Assembly: GCA_019038745.1 (NCBI GenBank)
Contig: JAHOYV010000014.1
Location: 23,376-87,375 of the forward strand
From: Gemmatimonadales bacterium
Lineage (GTDB): Bacteria > Krumholzibacteriota > Krumholzibacteriia > LZORAL124-64-63
Reading direction: 5' to 3'
Length of the DNA: 64,000 bases
Shown: positions 29,739-38,127 of the stretch, piece after piece
Position numbering within the stretch: position 1 is the stretch's first letter
Layout: every line of letters starts with the position of its first letter
Notes under the pieces: model-generated
The model's database searches: none
The model's input: only the letters and a program-made list of their open reading frames with translations
What the model was told of the DNA's origin: nothing
Translations under genes and position numbers: made by a program

Positions 29739-32717
29739 TTGAACCGGTTTGTGACTGCTCTGGCCGTAACGTGGACCTTGTTCATGGCGGCTCTCCCCAT
29801 GACCGGAAATGCCCAATTTCCCAAAAACCTGGAAAAGGACAAGGACCTCGACCCGGTAACCCTTCACCTCAAATGGAAGCACGGCTTCCAGTTTGCCGGT
29901 TACTATGCGGCGTTGGAACAAGGGTATTATCGGGAAGAAGGACTGGACGTTACAATCAATCCTGCCTCGGAAGGGTTTGAGGCTATAAACACGGTTTTGG
30001 CGGGAGACGCCCAATATGGGGTGTGGGATGCCGATCTCCTGCACGAGCGCATTAAGGGAAGCCCTGTTGTCGTCCTGGCCGTAATCTTTCAGCACTCGCC
30101 CTATGTTATTTTGTCCCGCAAGGACCGCGGCATTCGGGCTCCCTCCGACCTGGCCGGGTGCGCGATAATGGTGGCGGGAAAACAGGGGGAAGCCCAGTTA
30201 AAAGCGGTTCTTGTTCGCGAAGGACTGCCGCTTGCTTTGGTTGATATTGTTCCCCATACCTGGAGCATAGACGACCTCATCGACGGCAAAGTCGACGCAG
30301 CCATGGAATATATTACCGATGAACCGAACCGGCTGCGAATGCGAGGCGTGGAACCGGCCATAATACGGCCGATCGACTACGGGATCGATTTTTACGGGGA
30401 CTGCCTTTTTACAACCGAGGAGGAGATCAAGCGGAATCCCCAGCGCACGAAGGCTTTTCGGCGAGCAAGTCTCAAGGGCTGGGAATATGCCATAAACCAT
30501 ATTGACGAACTTGTGAAACTTATCTTGGCCCTGCCCGGCGTCCAGGAAAACGGACTCACCGCCAAGCATTTGCAGTATGAATCGGAACAAATGCAACCGT
30601 TGATTCAGCCGACCCTTATCGAAATAGGCCACAGCAATCCCGGCCGCTGGAAACACATGGCTGACACCTACGTCAGTCTGGGGATGATGGAGCCCGGTTA
30701 CTCCCTGGAGGGATTTGTCTACGAACCCAACCCTCCGGATGATAAGCGCTGGTTATACGCGCTCTTGGGTAGTCTGGCGGGAGTGGCATTGGTACTCATT
30801 CTGGCGTGGGGCTGGAGTCGACAAATACGGCGGGCGGTAGTGCGCCGGACCCGGGAATTGCACGAGAGTGAGAAGCGGTTCAAGCAACTGGCCAATGCTA
30901 CCTGGGAAGCCATTGTTGTTCACGAAAAAGGCATCGTCCTGGAGGCGAATGACCAGTATTTCGAAATGTTTGGTTACCAAAGAGAAGAATTGATTGGCCA
31001 GGATGGGATTTCAAGGACCTCGACCCCGGAGTCGAGCGAGGCCATCCGTAAGCAGGTGGCAGAAGGCAACACCGGGCCCTACGAGGCCACCGGAAAGAAG
31101 AAAAACGGCGAAGAGTTCCCCATGGAACTCCGCGTCCGGATGATGGATTACCATGGTCGGCAGGTGAGGGTGGTAGCCATCCGGGATTTGACGGACCGGA
31201 TGAGGGCAGAGGAGGCGCTGTTGCTTCTGGGAGCTGCAATTGAACAGGCAGCGGAAGCCATCGTGATCACCGATGTCGAGGGGATAATCCAGTACGCGAA
31301 TCCCGCCTTCAAACAGATCACGGGTTATTCGACAGATGAAGCCATAGGGCAGAATCCCCGAATTCTAAAGAGCGGAGAACATGACAAGGCCTTTTATGAA
31401 TCGATGTGGGATACCCTCAAACGAGGTGAAACGTGGAGCGGCCAGCTCATCAACAAGAAGAAGGACGGCACTCTTTTTACCGAGGAGGCCGTTATTTCGC
31501 CGGTACTTGACGGATCGGGCAGGACCGTCAATTACGTGGCGGTAAAACATGATATTACCGGGAAGGTCAAACTAGAGGAACAACTTCGTCAGGCCCAGAA
31601 GATGGAAGCGGTCGGACAGTTGGCCGGCGGAATCGCGCACGATTTCAACAACCTGCTGCAGGTGATCAACGGTTGTTCCGAATTGGTGCTCGAAAGTTTG
31701 GACGAAAAGAGCGACAGCTATGCAAGTGTTGGAGATATAGCCAAGGCTGGCGCTCGTGCAGCGACGTTGGTGGGCCAACTGTTGGCTTTCAGCCGCAGAC
31801 AGGTGCTCGATATCAAGGACGTCAACCTGAACGACGTTATTGCGGACCTGATGAAGATGATCCGGCGCATGATCGGCGAACACATTACCCTTGAAACAGT
31901 GGCCGGCCCCGACCTCGGAACAGTACATGCGGACGCGGGTCAAATTGAACAGATCCTGATGAACCTGTGTGTAAACGCTCGCGACGCCATGCCCGATGGC
32001 GGCACCATCACCATTGAAACAGAGAATGTTTACGTTGGCCCTGAGTTTGTCGCGTCAAGCCCGGATTTACTTTCCGGTCGCTACGTGCTTTTAAGCGTGA
32101 CCGACACGGGATGCGGCATCGACAAGGCAGTGTGCGCCAATATTTTTGAACCGTTCTACACGACAAAAAACGTAGGGGAAGGCACCGGGCTGGGACTCTC
32201 AACCGTTTACGGACTGGTCAAACAGCATGAGGGCGAGGTCAAGGTCTACAGCGAAGTCGGTAAGGGAACGACCTTCAAGATTTATCTACCGATGGCCTCA
32301 CGTACGGCCGGTTCAGTGAGTAGCAAGATCAAAAGCTCCGCCCCGGGTGGAACCGAAACCATCCTGTTGGCTGAGGATGATGAGATGGTCCTCCACCTGG
32401 CTCGAATCATTTTGGAGCAGGCAGGATATACGGTTTTGACCGCCACGGATGGCGAGGAGGCACTGTTGGTATTGGCTGATCGTGCCCAGACGGTGGATCT
32501 GGTACTGCTCGACGTGATAATGCCCAGGCTGGGGGGAAAGGCCGTCTTCCAAAAAATGTGCTCCACGAAACATGAACTCCGCTACCTTTTTGCCAGCGGT
32601 TACAGCATGAACGCGGTTCACACAAACTTCATCCTCGATGAAGGATTGCAACTCATTCAGAAGCCTTACAGCAGGGATGAATTGTTGCGTCGGGTTCGTG
32701 GGGCTCTTGACGAATGA
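29739..32717 (+). CDS. Hybrid histidine kinase with NMT1/THI5-like periplasmic sensor
   Basis: About 992 aa. The open frame extends to 29520 inside atpC, but a start beyond the terminator is more likely: TTG 29739 gives a signal sequence (FVTALAVTWTLFMAALPMTGNA). GTG 29751 is an alternative. A periplasmic NMT1/THI5-like substrate-binding domain (TLHLKWKHGFQFAGYYAALEQGYY, EEGLDVTI) is followed by a membrane helix (LLGSLAGVALVLILAWGW) and two PAS domains. HisKA has AGGIAHDFNNLLQ with His634, HATPase has FEPFYTTKNVGEGTGLGLSTV, and a receiver has LLDVIMP with Asp925. The SBP domain resembles those binding pyrimidine or sulfonate compounds; the actual ligand is unknown. Confidence 0.9.
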   Translation: MNRFVTALAVTWTLFMAALPMTGNAQFPKNLEKDKDLDPVTLHLKWKHGFQFAGYYAALEQGYYREEGLDVTINPASEGFEAINTVLAGDAQYGVWDADLLHERIKGSPVVVLAVIFQHSPYVILSRKDRGIRAPSDLAGCAIMVAGKQGEAQLKAVLVREGLPLALVDIVPHTWSIDDLIDGKVDAAMEYITDEPNRLRMRGVEPAIIRPIDYGIDFYGDCLFTTEEEIKRNPQRTKAFRRASLKGWEYAINHIDELVKLILALPGVQENGLTAKHLQYESEQMQPLIQPTLIEIGHSNPGRWKHMADTYVSLGMMEPGYSLEGFVYEPNPPDDKRWLYALLGSLAGVALVLILAWGWSRQIRRAVVRRTRELHESEKRFKQLANATWEAIVVHEKGIVLEANDQYFEMFGYQREELIGQDGISRTSTPESSEAIRKQVAEGNTGPYEATGKKKNGEEFPMELRVRMMDYHGRQVRVVAIRDLTDRMRAEEALLLLGAAIEQAAEAIVITDVEGIIQYANPAFKQITGYSTDEAIGQNPRILKSGEHDKAFYESMWDTLKRGETWSGQLINKKKDGTLFTEEAVISPVLDGSGRTVNYVAVKHDITGKVKLEEQLRQAQKMEAVGQLAGGIAHDFNNLLQVINGCSELVLESLDEKSDSYASVGDIAKAGARAATLVGQLLAFSRRQVLDIKDVNLNDVIADLMKMIRRMIGEHITLETVAGPDLGTVHADAGQIEQILMNLCVNARDAMPDGGTITIETENVYVGPEFVASSPDLLSGRYVLLSVTDTGCGIDKAVCANIFEPFYTTKNVGEGTGLGLSTVYGLVKQHEGEVKVYSEVGKGTTFKIYLPMASRTAGSVSSKIKSSAPGGTETILLAEDDEMVLHLARIILEQAGYTVLTATDGEEALLVLADRAQTVDLVLLDVIMPRLGGKAVFQKMCSTKHELRYLFASGYSMNAVHTNFILDEGLQLIQKPYSRDELLRRVRGALDE

Positions 32718-32720
32718 TTT

Positions 32721-32736
32721 GGGCTTCCGGAAGCCC
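32721..32736. terminator. Palindromic hairpin between convergent genes
   Basis: GGGCTTCCGGAAGCCC is a perfect 16-bp palindrome in the 29-bp gap between the hybrid kinase stop and the CHAT gene stop. It can serve both directions as a barrier, but there is no T-tract. Confidence 0.45.
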
Positions 32737-32746
32737 CGGCCCACCC

Positions 32747-35539
32747 TCAGTCTGATAATCCACCTACCTTGAGCGACCAGGCCCCCCAACCAAAGGGATG
32801 TCGAATTCCGTTCGGCCCGTTCAGAGCATCGCGCCGCACTTCCGAAAGGGCTTCGGGCAGGGAAAGGCCCTCTTCCTTCCACAGCTGTACAACTTCCTCG
32901 GGTTGGAACAAGGGGTTTTCGTCACGGATGCGCCAGAATGTCAGTAGCGCGGCACCCGCTCCCGCGTCCAGAAACGCATCGCCCAAACTCGGTGCTGTGA
33001 TCACTCCGTCCGCAAACGGTGCGCCACTGCCGCATCCGGAAAGAACCGCCAGACGGCAGCGGGAAAGATCGGCCGTTCGGATATTGGCGATGTCGAGTGC
33101 AGCTTCGTTGGGCAAATGGGGTCCATTCGGTGGCGTAAGCGGAATGGTGGTCAGGAACGGCACTTCCGGATTGTGGATCACGTGGCCCAGGAAGTAGATC
33201 AACGAGGCTTTGGACCAGGAGGAAGTGACCGCATTTTTTGTTGCATTGGGCCCAGTCAGAAGTTCACCCGGGTAGATATTCTGAACGGCGGCAATCTCGG
33301 GTCCCGCCCCAGCCAGGGAACCCAAGGAACGGTACCGTCGCGTTAGAACGGGATCAATGTTCGGGCTGGCGATCAACAACCCGACTTCCCCGGGAACGGG
33401 AACGGGAGGGACATCCGGATTTCGAACCCAGGAAAGATCAACCCGGGCAGCCAGTGGGACGTATTCTTGTTCTCTACCAACGTTCAATGGCGCGAAGGGG
33501 ATCTGGGACAGGAAGCTTTCACCGCTGATGAACAGCAGGGAAGGTTTTTCCTGGGAGTGTGAATCCAACAGGAAATCAGGCAGCAACTGGTGAGCCAGCT
33601 CGCCCAGTAGGGCAGTCAACCGAGGTTCGATCACCGCATCCGGGTCACCCGGGTCGGTGGACATGGCCCGCAAGGCGACCCCTACCGATTTACGCAAGTC
33701 CGACACGGAATTCGAGAGAGTGTCCCGCTTCACCGTGCCGTTGCCCACAGTCCAGCGCACAACCCAAGGTTCGCGAACCTGGAACAGCAGGTGAACGGCC
33801 TTGCTGCGGTCCAGTCGGTCCATGGCGCGGGCTGTGATCAGGCGGGCTTCAGCCACGATGCTTGGGTCGGAACTTGTGAAGGGAGCACTGGTTTTCTCCG
33901 TCTGTTCTCCCATGACACCCAGATAGCGCCGCCACATCAGTTCCAATCCATACCCAACTCCTGGATCAGACCCAAAGAGGTCGTGGGACGCCCAGCGCAG
34001 GCCGCGAGCCCGGCTCAAGTCAAGAAAGGCCCCCGCGCCGGCGTCGTTGTCGGTCAGGCGAGCGCCCAGAGCGACCAAACCCTTGGTCAAAGTTTCCGCT
34101 GCGGATTGTGGATCGGTCTCGGCCAGCAACCGGACTCGGAGAGCAAAGTAAGGAATCTGCAGATCGGGAGTCCATTGTACGAGACCCAGGCCTTCAGCGG
34201 CGAAACGGTCGAGGTGCACAACGGCCGAATCGATCCGGCCTTGTTGGAAACAGGTGCGGGCCTTCCAGAAAGGAAGTCGCACCAGCATGTGTCTTATGCC
34301 CGCATCCCGGGCGTAGGGTTCGGCGCGGGACAGGGCGTCGGCAGCCAGTTCCGGCCGGTGGTGATCCAACAGACCCATGATCCAAAAATTTGCAAAAAAA
34401 CTGGCTTCCTCGAAGGGCTGGGTCAGGATCTGGTCCCACAGAAAATCGTAGGCGGCATGGGCTTCATCCACTTGTCCTCTAGCCATCAGGGAACGGGCCT
34501 TGATCTCTTCAAGGCGAATGAATTGGAGATTGGTCGAGAATTCGGAGCTCTCTGTTTCCTGGGCCTCGGTCATCAATATCTCCGCGCGGAGTGAAATCTG
34601 ATCCACCAGGGCCCAGCTCTCCATCACGGCGTACATGCGCATCAGGGTGCCCAAGTATGCAAGGCCCTTGGCCGGGCTGCCGTAGTTGCGACAAGCAGCG
34701 ATGCCGTCTTCGAAAAAACGAACCGCAGAAGAGTAGTGTCCCAATGAGAATTCCAGATATCCTGTCAGGGCTAGCAGCCGGCCGGTTTGGGCACCAAGGC
34801 GCGATTCCCTGGCCAGGGCCAGACCTCGTTCCAACAACACGCCCGTCGAATCGGTATTCCCTTCGAGGAAGCCCTGCATGATCAAGGAAGCAAGAGCGCC
34901 GCAACGGGAGGTCCGCAACTTCCATTGCCGGGCATGGGCCAGTCTGGATGTGTACATCTCGCGAGCCAATTCCGGTTGGCCGACCCGGGTCGCCAGGGTT
35001 CCCCGGTTTTCCCAGCTTTCGGAGACAGCTAGGGCGTATCCGGAAGCGACCAGTTCGTCGTGGATCTCGATCATTCGTTCAAGCCGTTCCCCCGGTGTAT
35101 AATCAGGAGATGCAAAGACCTCTTCCTGCTCCTGGGCTGTTTGGATAATTCGTTGAGCCTCTGCGGGTTCAAGACCCATAAAAAAATCAAGCTCCGCTTG
35201 AAATTCGGGACAATAATTAAAATCAGCCAAGGTGGAAGTCACCCGTTGATAGAATGAAAGCAGGGCCTTACGATTCTCGGTGGCGATTGCCGAGTCGGCA
35301 AAAACAAGACCCAGGAATTCACTGGAAATCTGGATAAGGCGATCGCTGCCCAGGTGTTCGGCCAGGGCGTGGAAAACATCCGGATCAGAATCAGACAAGG
35401 CCCGGGACTCGGCCTCGGAAAGGAAAGGGGCCAGCAATTGCAGGTCGGTGAACAGGCTCTTTGACTGGTCCCCACAAGCGGAAAAAGAACTGAGAAACAG
35501 AAAACACAAGGCTGAAACAAGAAGTTGTTTAAAGTTCAT
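32747..35539 (-). CDS. TPR-CHAT domain lipoprotein (putative caspase-like protease)
   Basis: 930 aa from ATG 35539; a GTG at 35551 is possible. The signal peptide (KQLLVSALCFLFLSSFSAC) ends in a lipobox-like FSAC, so the protein should be lipidated and face the periplasm. The middle is helical with TPR-like repeats (ARQWKLRTSRCGALASLIMQGFL, GRLLALTGYLEFSLGHYSSAVRFFEDGIAAC). The C-terminal CHAT domain starts near LLFISGESFLSQIPFAPL and carries the catalytic pair His786 (YFLGHVIHN) and Cys836 (VLSGCGSG). Both active-site residues are intact. The gene is divergent from a sigma/anti-sigma pair, which suggests joint control or proteolytic regulation. Confidence 0.9.
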   Translation of the reverse strand: MNFKQLLVSALCFLFLSSFSACGDQSKSLFTDLQLLAPFLSEAESRALSDSDPDVFHALAEHLGSDRLIQISSEFLGLVFADSAIATENRKALLSFYQRVTSTLADFNYCPEFQAELDFFMGLEPAEAQRIIQTAQEQEEVFASPDYTPGERLERMIEIHDELVASGYALAVSESWENRGTLATRVGQPELAREMYTSRLAHARQWKLRTSRCGALASLIMQGFLEGNTDSTGVLLERGLALARESRLGAQTGRLLALTGYLEFSLGHYSSAVRFFEDGIAACRNYGSPAKGLAYLGTLMRMYAVMESWALVDQISLRAEILMTEAQETESSEFSTNLQFIRLEEIKARSLMARGQVDEAHAAYDFLWDQILTQPFEEASFFANFWIMGLLDHHRPELAADALSRAEPYARDAGIRHMLVRLPFWKARTCFQQGRIDSAVVHLDRFAAEGLGLVQWTPDLQIPYFALRVRLLAETDPQSAAETLTKGLVALGARLTDNDAGAGAFLDLSRARGLRWASHDLFGSDPGVGYGLELMWRRYLGVMGEQTEKTSAPFTSSDPSIVAEARLITARAMDRLDRSKAVHLLFQVREPWVVRWTVGNGTVKRDTLSNSVSDLRKSVGVALRAMSTDPGDPDAVIEPRLTALLGELAHQLLPDFLLDSHSQEKPSLLFISGESFLSQIPFAPLNVGREQEYVPLAARVDLSWVRNPDVPPVPVPGEVGLLIASPNIDPVLTRRYRSLGSLAGAGPEIAAVQNIYPGELLTGPNATKNAVTSSWSKASLIYFLGHVIHNPEVPFLTTIPLTPPNGPHLPNEAALDIANIRTADLSRCRLAVLSGCGSGAPFADGVITAPSLGDAFLDAGAGAALLTFWRIRDENPLFQPEEVVQLWKEEGLSLPEALSEVRRDALNGPNGIRHPFGWGAWSLKVGGLSD

Positions 35540-35764
35540 GATCCCGTCCACGAGAAAAAATCAACCCAATCGTCACATACGATTTCACCACGGCGGATTG
35601 TCCCCTGTGATCGACACCAAGTCAACCGGCTCGATGGCCGGCGGTTGATCGATCGCGGAGTTCTCAGTTGCCCGGACAGGGGATCGCCACCTATTCTTTA
35701 CCAAGGACAACCAGCATCCTTTGCTTATTAATTCATCACATGAATCCGCTCCGGGAGACAGCAA
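35540..35764. promoter_or_regulatory. Divergent promoter region between CHAT and sigma genes
   Basis: 225 bases between divergent genes. It contains an inverted repeat TCAACCG / CGGTTGA (35622-35628 with 35642-35648). I could not fix convincing -35/-10 elements. The A/T-rich segment near 35725-35735 is the most promoter-like part for the sigma gene. Confidence 0.35.
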
Positions 35765-36718
35765 TTGACCACTCCTCTGGACAAGTTCGCGGCTGATCTC
35801 GCCTTGGTCGACCGCATCCTTGCCGGTTCCGAGCAGGACTGGCACCATTTCATCGACAATTATTCCGGGTTGGTCTATTCGGTTCTACGCCGCTATCTGT
35901 TCAATGAGGAAGATGTGCGGGACGTCTGGGTCCTGGTGATGGAACGCTTGATCGGTGGGACCCTGAAGGGATACGCCGGTCGCTCCTCCCTTTCGACCTG
36001 GCTGGTCTTCGTCGCCCGCAGCACTGTATTCGACCATCTGCGCAGCGCGCGGGGCCGCCGAGAGGATCCACCCGGCCTGGAGAACCTGTCTGAGCGCTGC
36101 CGACTGGTTTTTGATCGCTTCTACCGTAACGGCTGCACCTACGAGGAAGTTCGCCACGAATTGGTACGATCAGATTTGCTGGCCGATGGTGAGAGCCTGG
36201 CGGCTATTCTGGTGGAGATCGAGGAGGCCCTCAACAGCCGGGTGCTGCGCAGGATAGTCTGGGATCTACAGGCTGCTTCGGTGGGTGTGGCCAGCGGCCG
36301 CATGTTGGAATTTCTGGAAGTGGCGGCCCGGGAGAGCCGAGAGCGGTCGGGGAGCATTACTCCGGAGATGGTCCTTTTCCAAAAGGAAACCACCCGCACG
36401 ATTGAACGCATCCGCGAATTGATGCAGGATCTTCCCGAGCAGGAGAGAAGAGTTCTGGAGCTTCGTTTCGACGACGGTTGGTCGGCCAATCGTATCGCCG
36501 ACGAGCTGGAGCTCAGTGGGCAGCGCGAGGTGTACACCATCGTCAACCGGGCCACCCGCGCCCTGCGGCGAATGCTGGGGCCGGCTGGCGGAATTCCGGG
36601 GTTAATGTTTTTTTTGGTAATTCTGTTAATGATGCCGTCAAACCTTCCCGGAAATCAAAAGGACGATGTCCAGGAAAGTATACGGATGGCTCTTTCCCCA
36701 CAGGAGCACGAGGTATGA
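35765..36718 (+). CDS. ECF-like RNA polymerase sigma factor with long linker and hydrophobic tail
   Basis: 317 aa, TTG start with GGGAGA upstream. Region 2 is recognisable (YSGLVYSVLRRYLFNEEDVRDVWVLVMERL, GRSSLSTWLVFVARSTVFDHLRSARGRR), as is region 4 (LPEQERRVLELRFDDGWSANRIADELELSGQREVYTIVNRATRALRRML). The linker between them is about 110 residues, far longer than in ordinary ECF factors. After region 4 a hydrophobic segment (GIPGLMFFLVILLMMP) could tether the protein to the membrane. The stop overlaps the start of the anti-sigma gene (ATGA), so the two are translationally coupled. A run of eight T at 36608-36615 lies within the tail-coding part. Confidence 0.85.
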   Translation: MTTPLDKFAADLALVDRILAGSEQDWHHFIDNYSGLVYSVLRRYLFNEEDVRDVWVLVMERLIGGTLKGYAGRSSLSTWLVFVARSTVFDHLRSARGRREDPPGLENLSERCRLVFDRFYRNGCTYEEVRHELVRSDLLADGESLAAILVEIEEALNSRVLRRIVWDLQAASVGVASGRMLEFLEVAARESRERSGSITPEMVLFQKETTRTIERIRELMQDLPEQERRVLELRFDDGWSANRIADELELSGQREVYTIVNRATRALRRMLGPAGGIPGLMFFLVILLMMPSNLPGNQKDDVQESIRMALSPQEHEV

Positions 36719-37677
36719 TGGAGGATCGGAATAATCCAGGCGGATATCCTGGTAAGCACTCTGATTGGAACGAGCTGGCGCTGCTGGTCGACGAAGGTCT
36801 CGATGCCGTGGATTCGGCAACCCTGGAACATCTGGCCGGTTGTGCGGAATGTCAGTCGGCCTGGGCCGAGGCGGCGCGATATCGCGGGGCCCGGGTGTTG
36901 GACGGCCCGGGATATTTCGTTCCCGAAGAGTTGGCGGCTCGTGCCGGGTCCCTGATCCGTTCCCGTGCCCTGGACGGGCAACGGGAAATAACCGCAGGAT
37001 CGACTTCACGTCGATTCTGGCGACCGGCTCCCGTTTTTTCGGTGGGAGGCGCCCTATTGGCCGCCGTTTTGGCTCTGTTCGTTCTGTTTCCCGGCCTACG
37101 GGGCACCGATCAGTCCGGGGCACCAAAGGGGCCCGACGATCCTCGTACCCTCATCCATGCCGTTCTCGAGTCCCAATCAAACTGGGGCATGGTTTTTCCC
37201 GGTGTGACCGGTTCGGGGGATTCCGGTTACCCGGTCTATCGATCTGGGGACGGAGCCGACGGGTCCCTTCAGGAAGCGCTGGATCAAATGAATGAATCCC
37301 TGGTCGAAGGTTGGCCCGATCCGAACGACACCTGGTGGTTGGCCGCCGGCAACCTGGCTGCCGGCAACCTGGGTTTGGCTGCGGACCTGGTTCATCAGGC
37401 TTTGCGCCGAAATCCCGGTCATTTGCAATTATTGCATCTGGAAGCGATTACGGCCTGGCAACTGAGTGAGTTTGACCGGGCCGAGCATGCCCTGCGTAGA
37501 ATCCTGGCCCTGGCCCCAGCCGACTCCACGGCCTTGTTCAACCTGGCCCTGATTCAGATCGATACGGGTCGGGAGAACGAAGCTGATGCTCTTCTCCAGG
37601 GATTGGCTGCGGGTTCCACCAATGTCGTGTTGCAGCAGCGGGCCAGAGATGTGTTGGGGACCGGTCAACAAGAATAA
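36715..37677 (+). CDS. ZAS-type anti-sigma factor with TPR extracytoplasmic domain
   Basis: 320 aa from ATG 36715, GGAG eight bases upstream. The zinc-binding anti-sigma motif H39-x3-C43-x2-C46 (HLAGCAEC) sits in an N-terminal cytoplasmic part. One membrane segment (about 107-127, VFSVGGALLAAVLALFVLF) follows. The outside part has TPR-like helices (LGLAADLVHQALRRNPGHLQLLHLEAITAWQLSEFDRAEHALRRIL). It is expected to hold the sigma factor inactive until a signal reaches its outer domain. The divergent TPR-CHAT lipoprotein lies in the same compartment as this outer domain. Confidence 0.85.
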   Translation: MMEDRNNPGGYPGKHSDWNELALLVDEGLDAVDSATLEHLAGCAECQSAWAEAARYRGARVLDGPGYFVPEELAARAGSLIRSRALDGQREITAGSTSRRFWRPAPVFSVGGALLAAVLALFVLFPGLRGTDQSGAPKGPDDPRTLIHAVLESQSNWGMVFPGVTGSGDSGYPVYRSGDGADGSLQEALDQMNESLVEGWPDPNDTWWLAAGNLAAGNLGLAADLVHQALRRNPGHLQLLHLEAITAWQLSEFDRAEHALRRILALAPADSTALFNLALIQIDTGRENEADALLQGLAAGSTNVVLQQRARDVLGTGQQE

Positions 37678-37793
37678 TACCGGCCAGGGGCGGGAATTTT
37701 CCTCTTCTCATCCTTCCTTTACCCTACTAACCTTTCTATCAGGAAGGTGCTTTTCAACATCCCGCAAACCAGTCAAACCTGCCTGGAGACAGA

Positions 37794-38111
37794 ATGCCCC
37801 TTTTCGAAAAAGGAAAAATCCGCGTCGAGATGGATGATAAGGGCTATCTCGTGGATCCGCTGCAGTGGAATGAGAAGGTGGCGGCCGCGCTGGCCGAGGC
37901 CGAGGATATCCCCGAGTTGACCCACGACCACTGGGCGGTTATCGATTTTTTACGCGAATACCAGGAGGAGCACGAGGTCGCCCCCATGATCCGTGTGCTT
38001 TGCAAGGAGACAGGGTTCGCGCTCAAGAAAATTTACGAGCTTTTTCCCAAAGGGCCGACCAAGGGCGCCTGTAGGATCGCGGGCCTGCCCCGGCCCGATT
38101 CGTGTGTTTGA
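37794..38111 (+). CDS. DsrC/TusE-family sulfur carrier protein
   Basis: 105 aa. The family pattern is clear: DDKGYLVDPLQWNEKVAAALAEAEDI, LTHDHWAVIDFLREYQEEH, and the C-terminal KGACRIAGLPRPDSCV. Both conserved cysteines of true DsrC are present: the one in GAC and the penultimate one in the C-terminal SCV. Proteins with both can form the intramolecular trisulfide used in sulfur transfer, whereas TusE has only the last. No dsrAB, tusBCD or shdr genes are in the window. GGAGA precedes the ATG. Confidence 0.92.
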   Translation: MPLFEKGKIRVEMDDKGYLVDPLQWNEKVAAALAEAEDIPELTHDHWAVIDFLREYQEEHEVAPMIRVLCKETGFALKKIYELFPKGPTKGACRIAGLPRPDSCV

Positions 38112-38127
38112 CGGGAGGAATCCGGCG

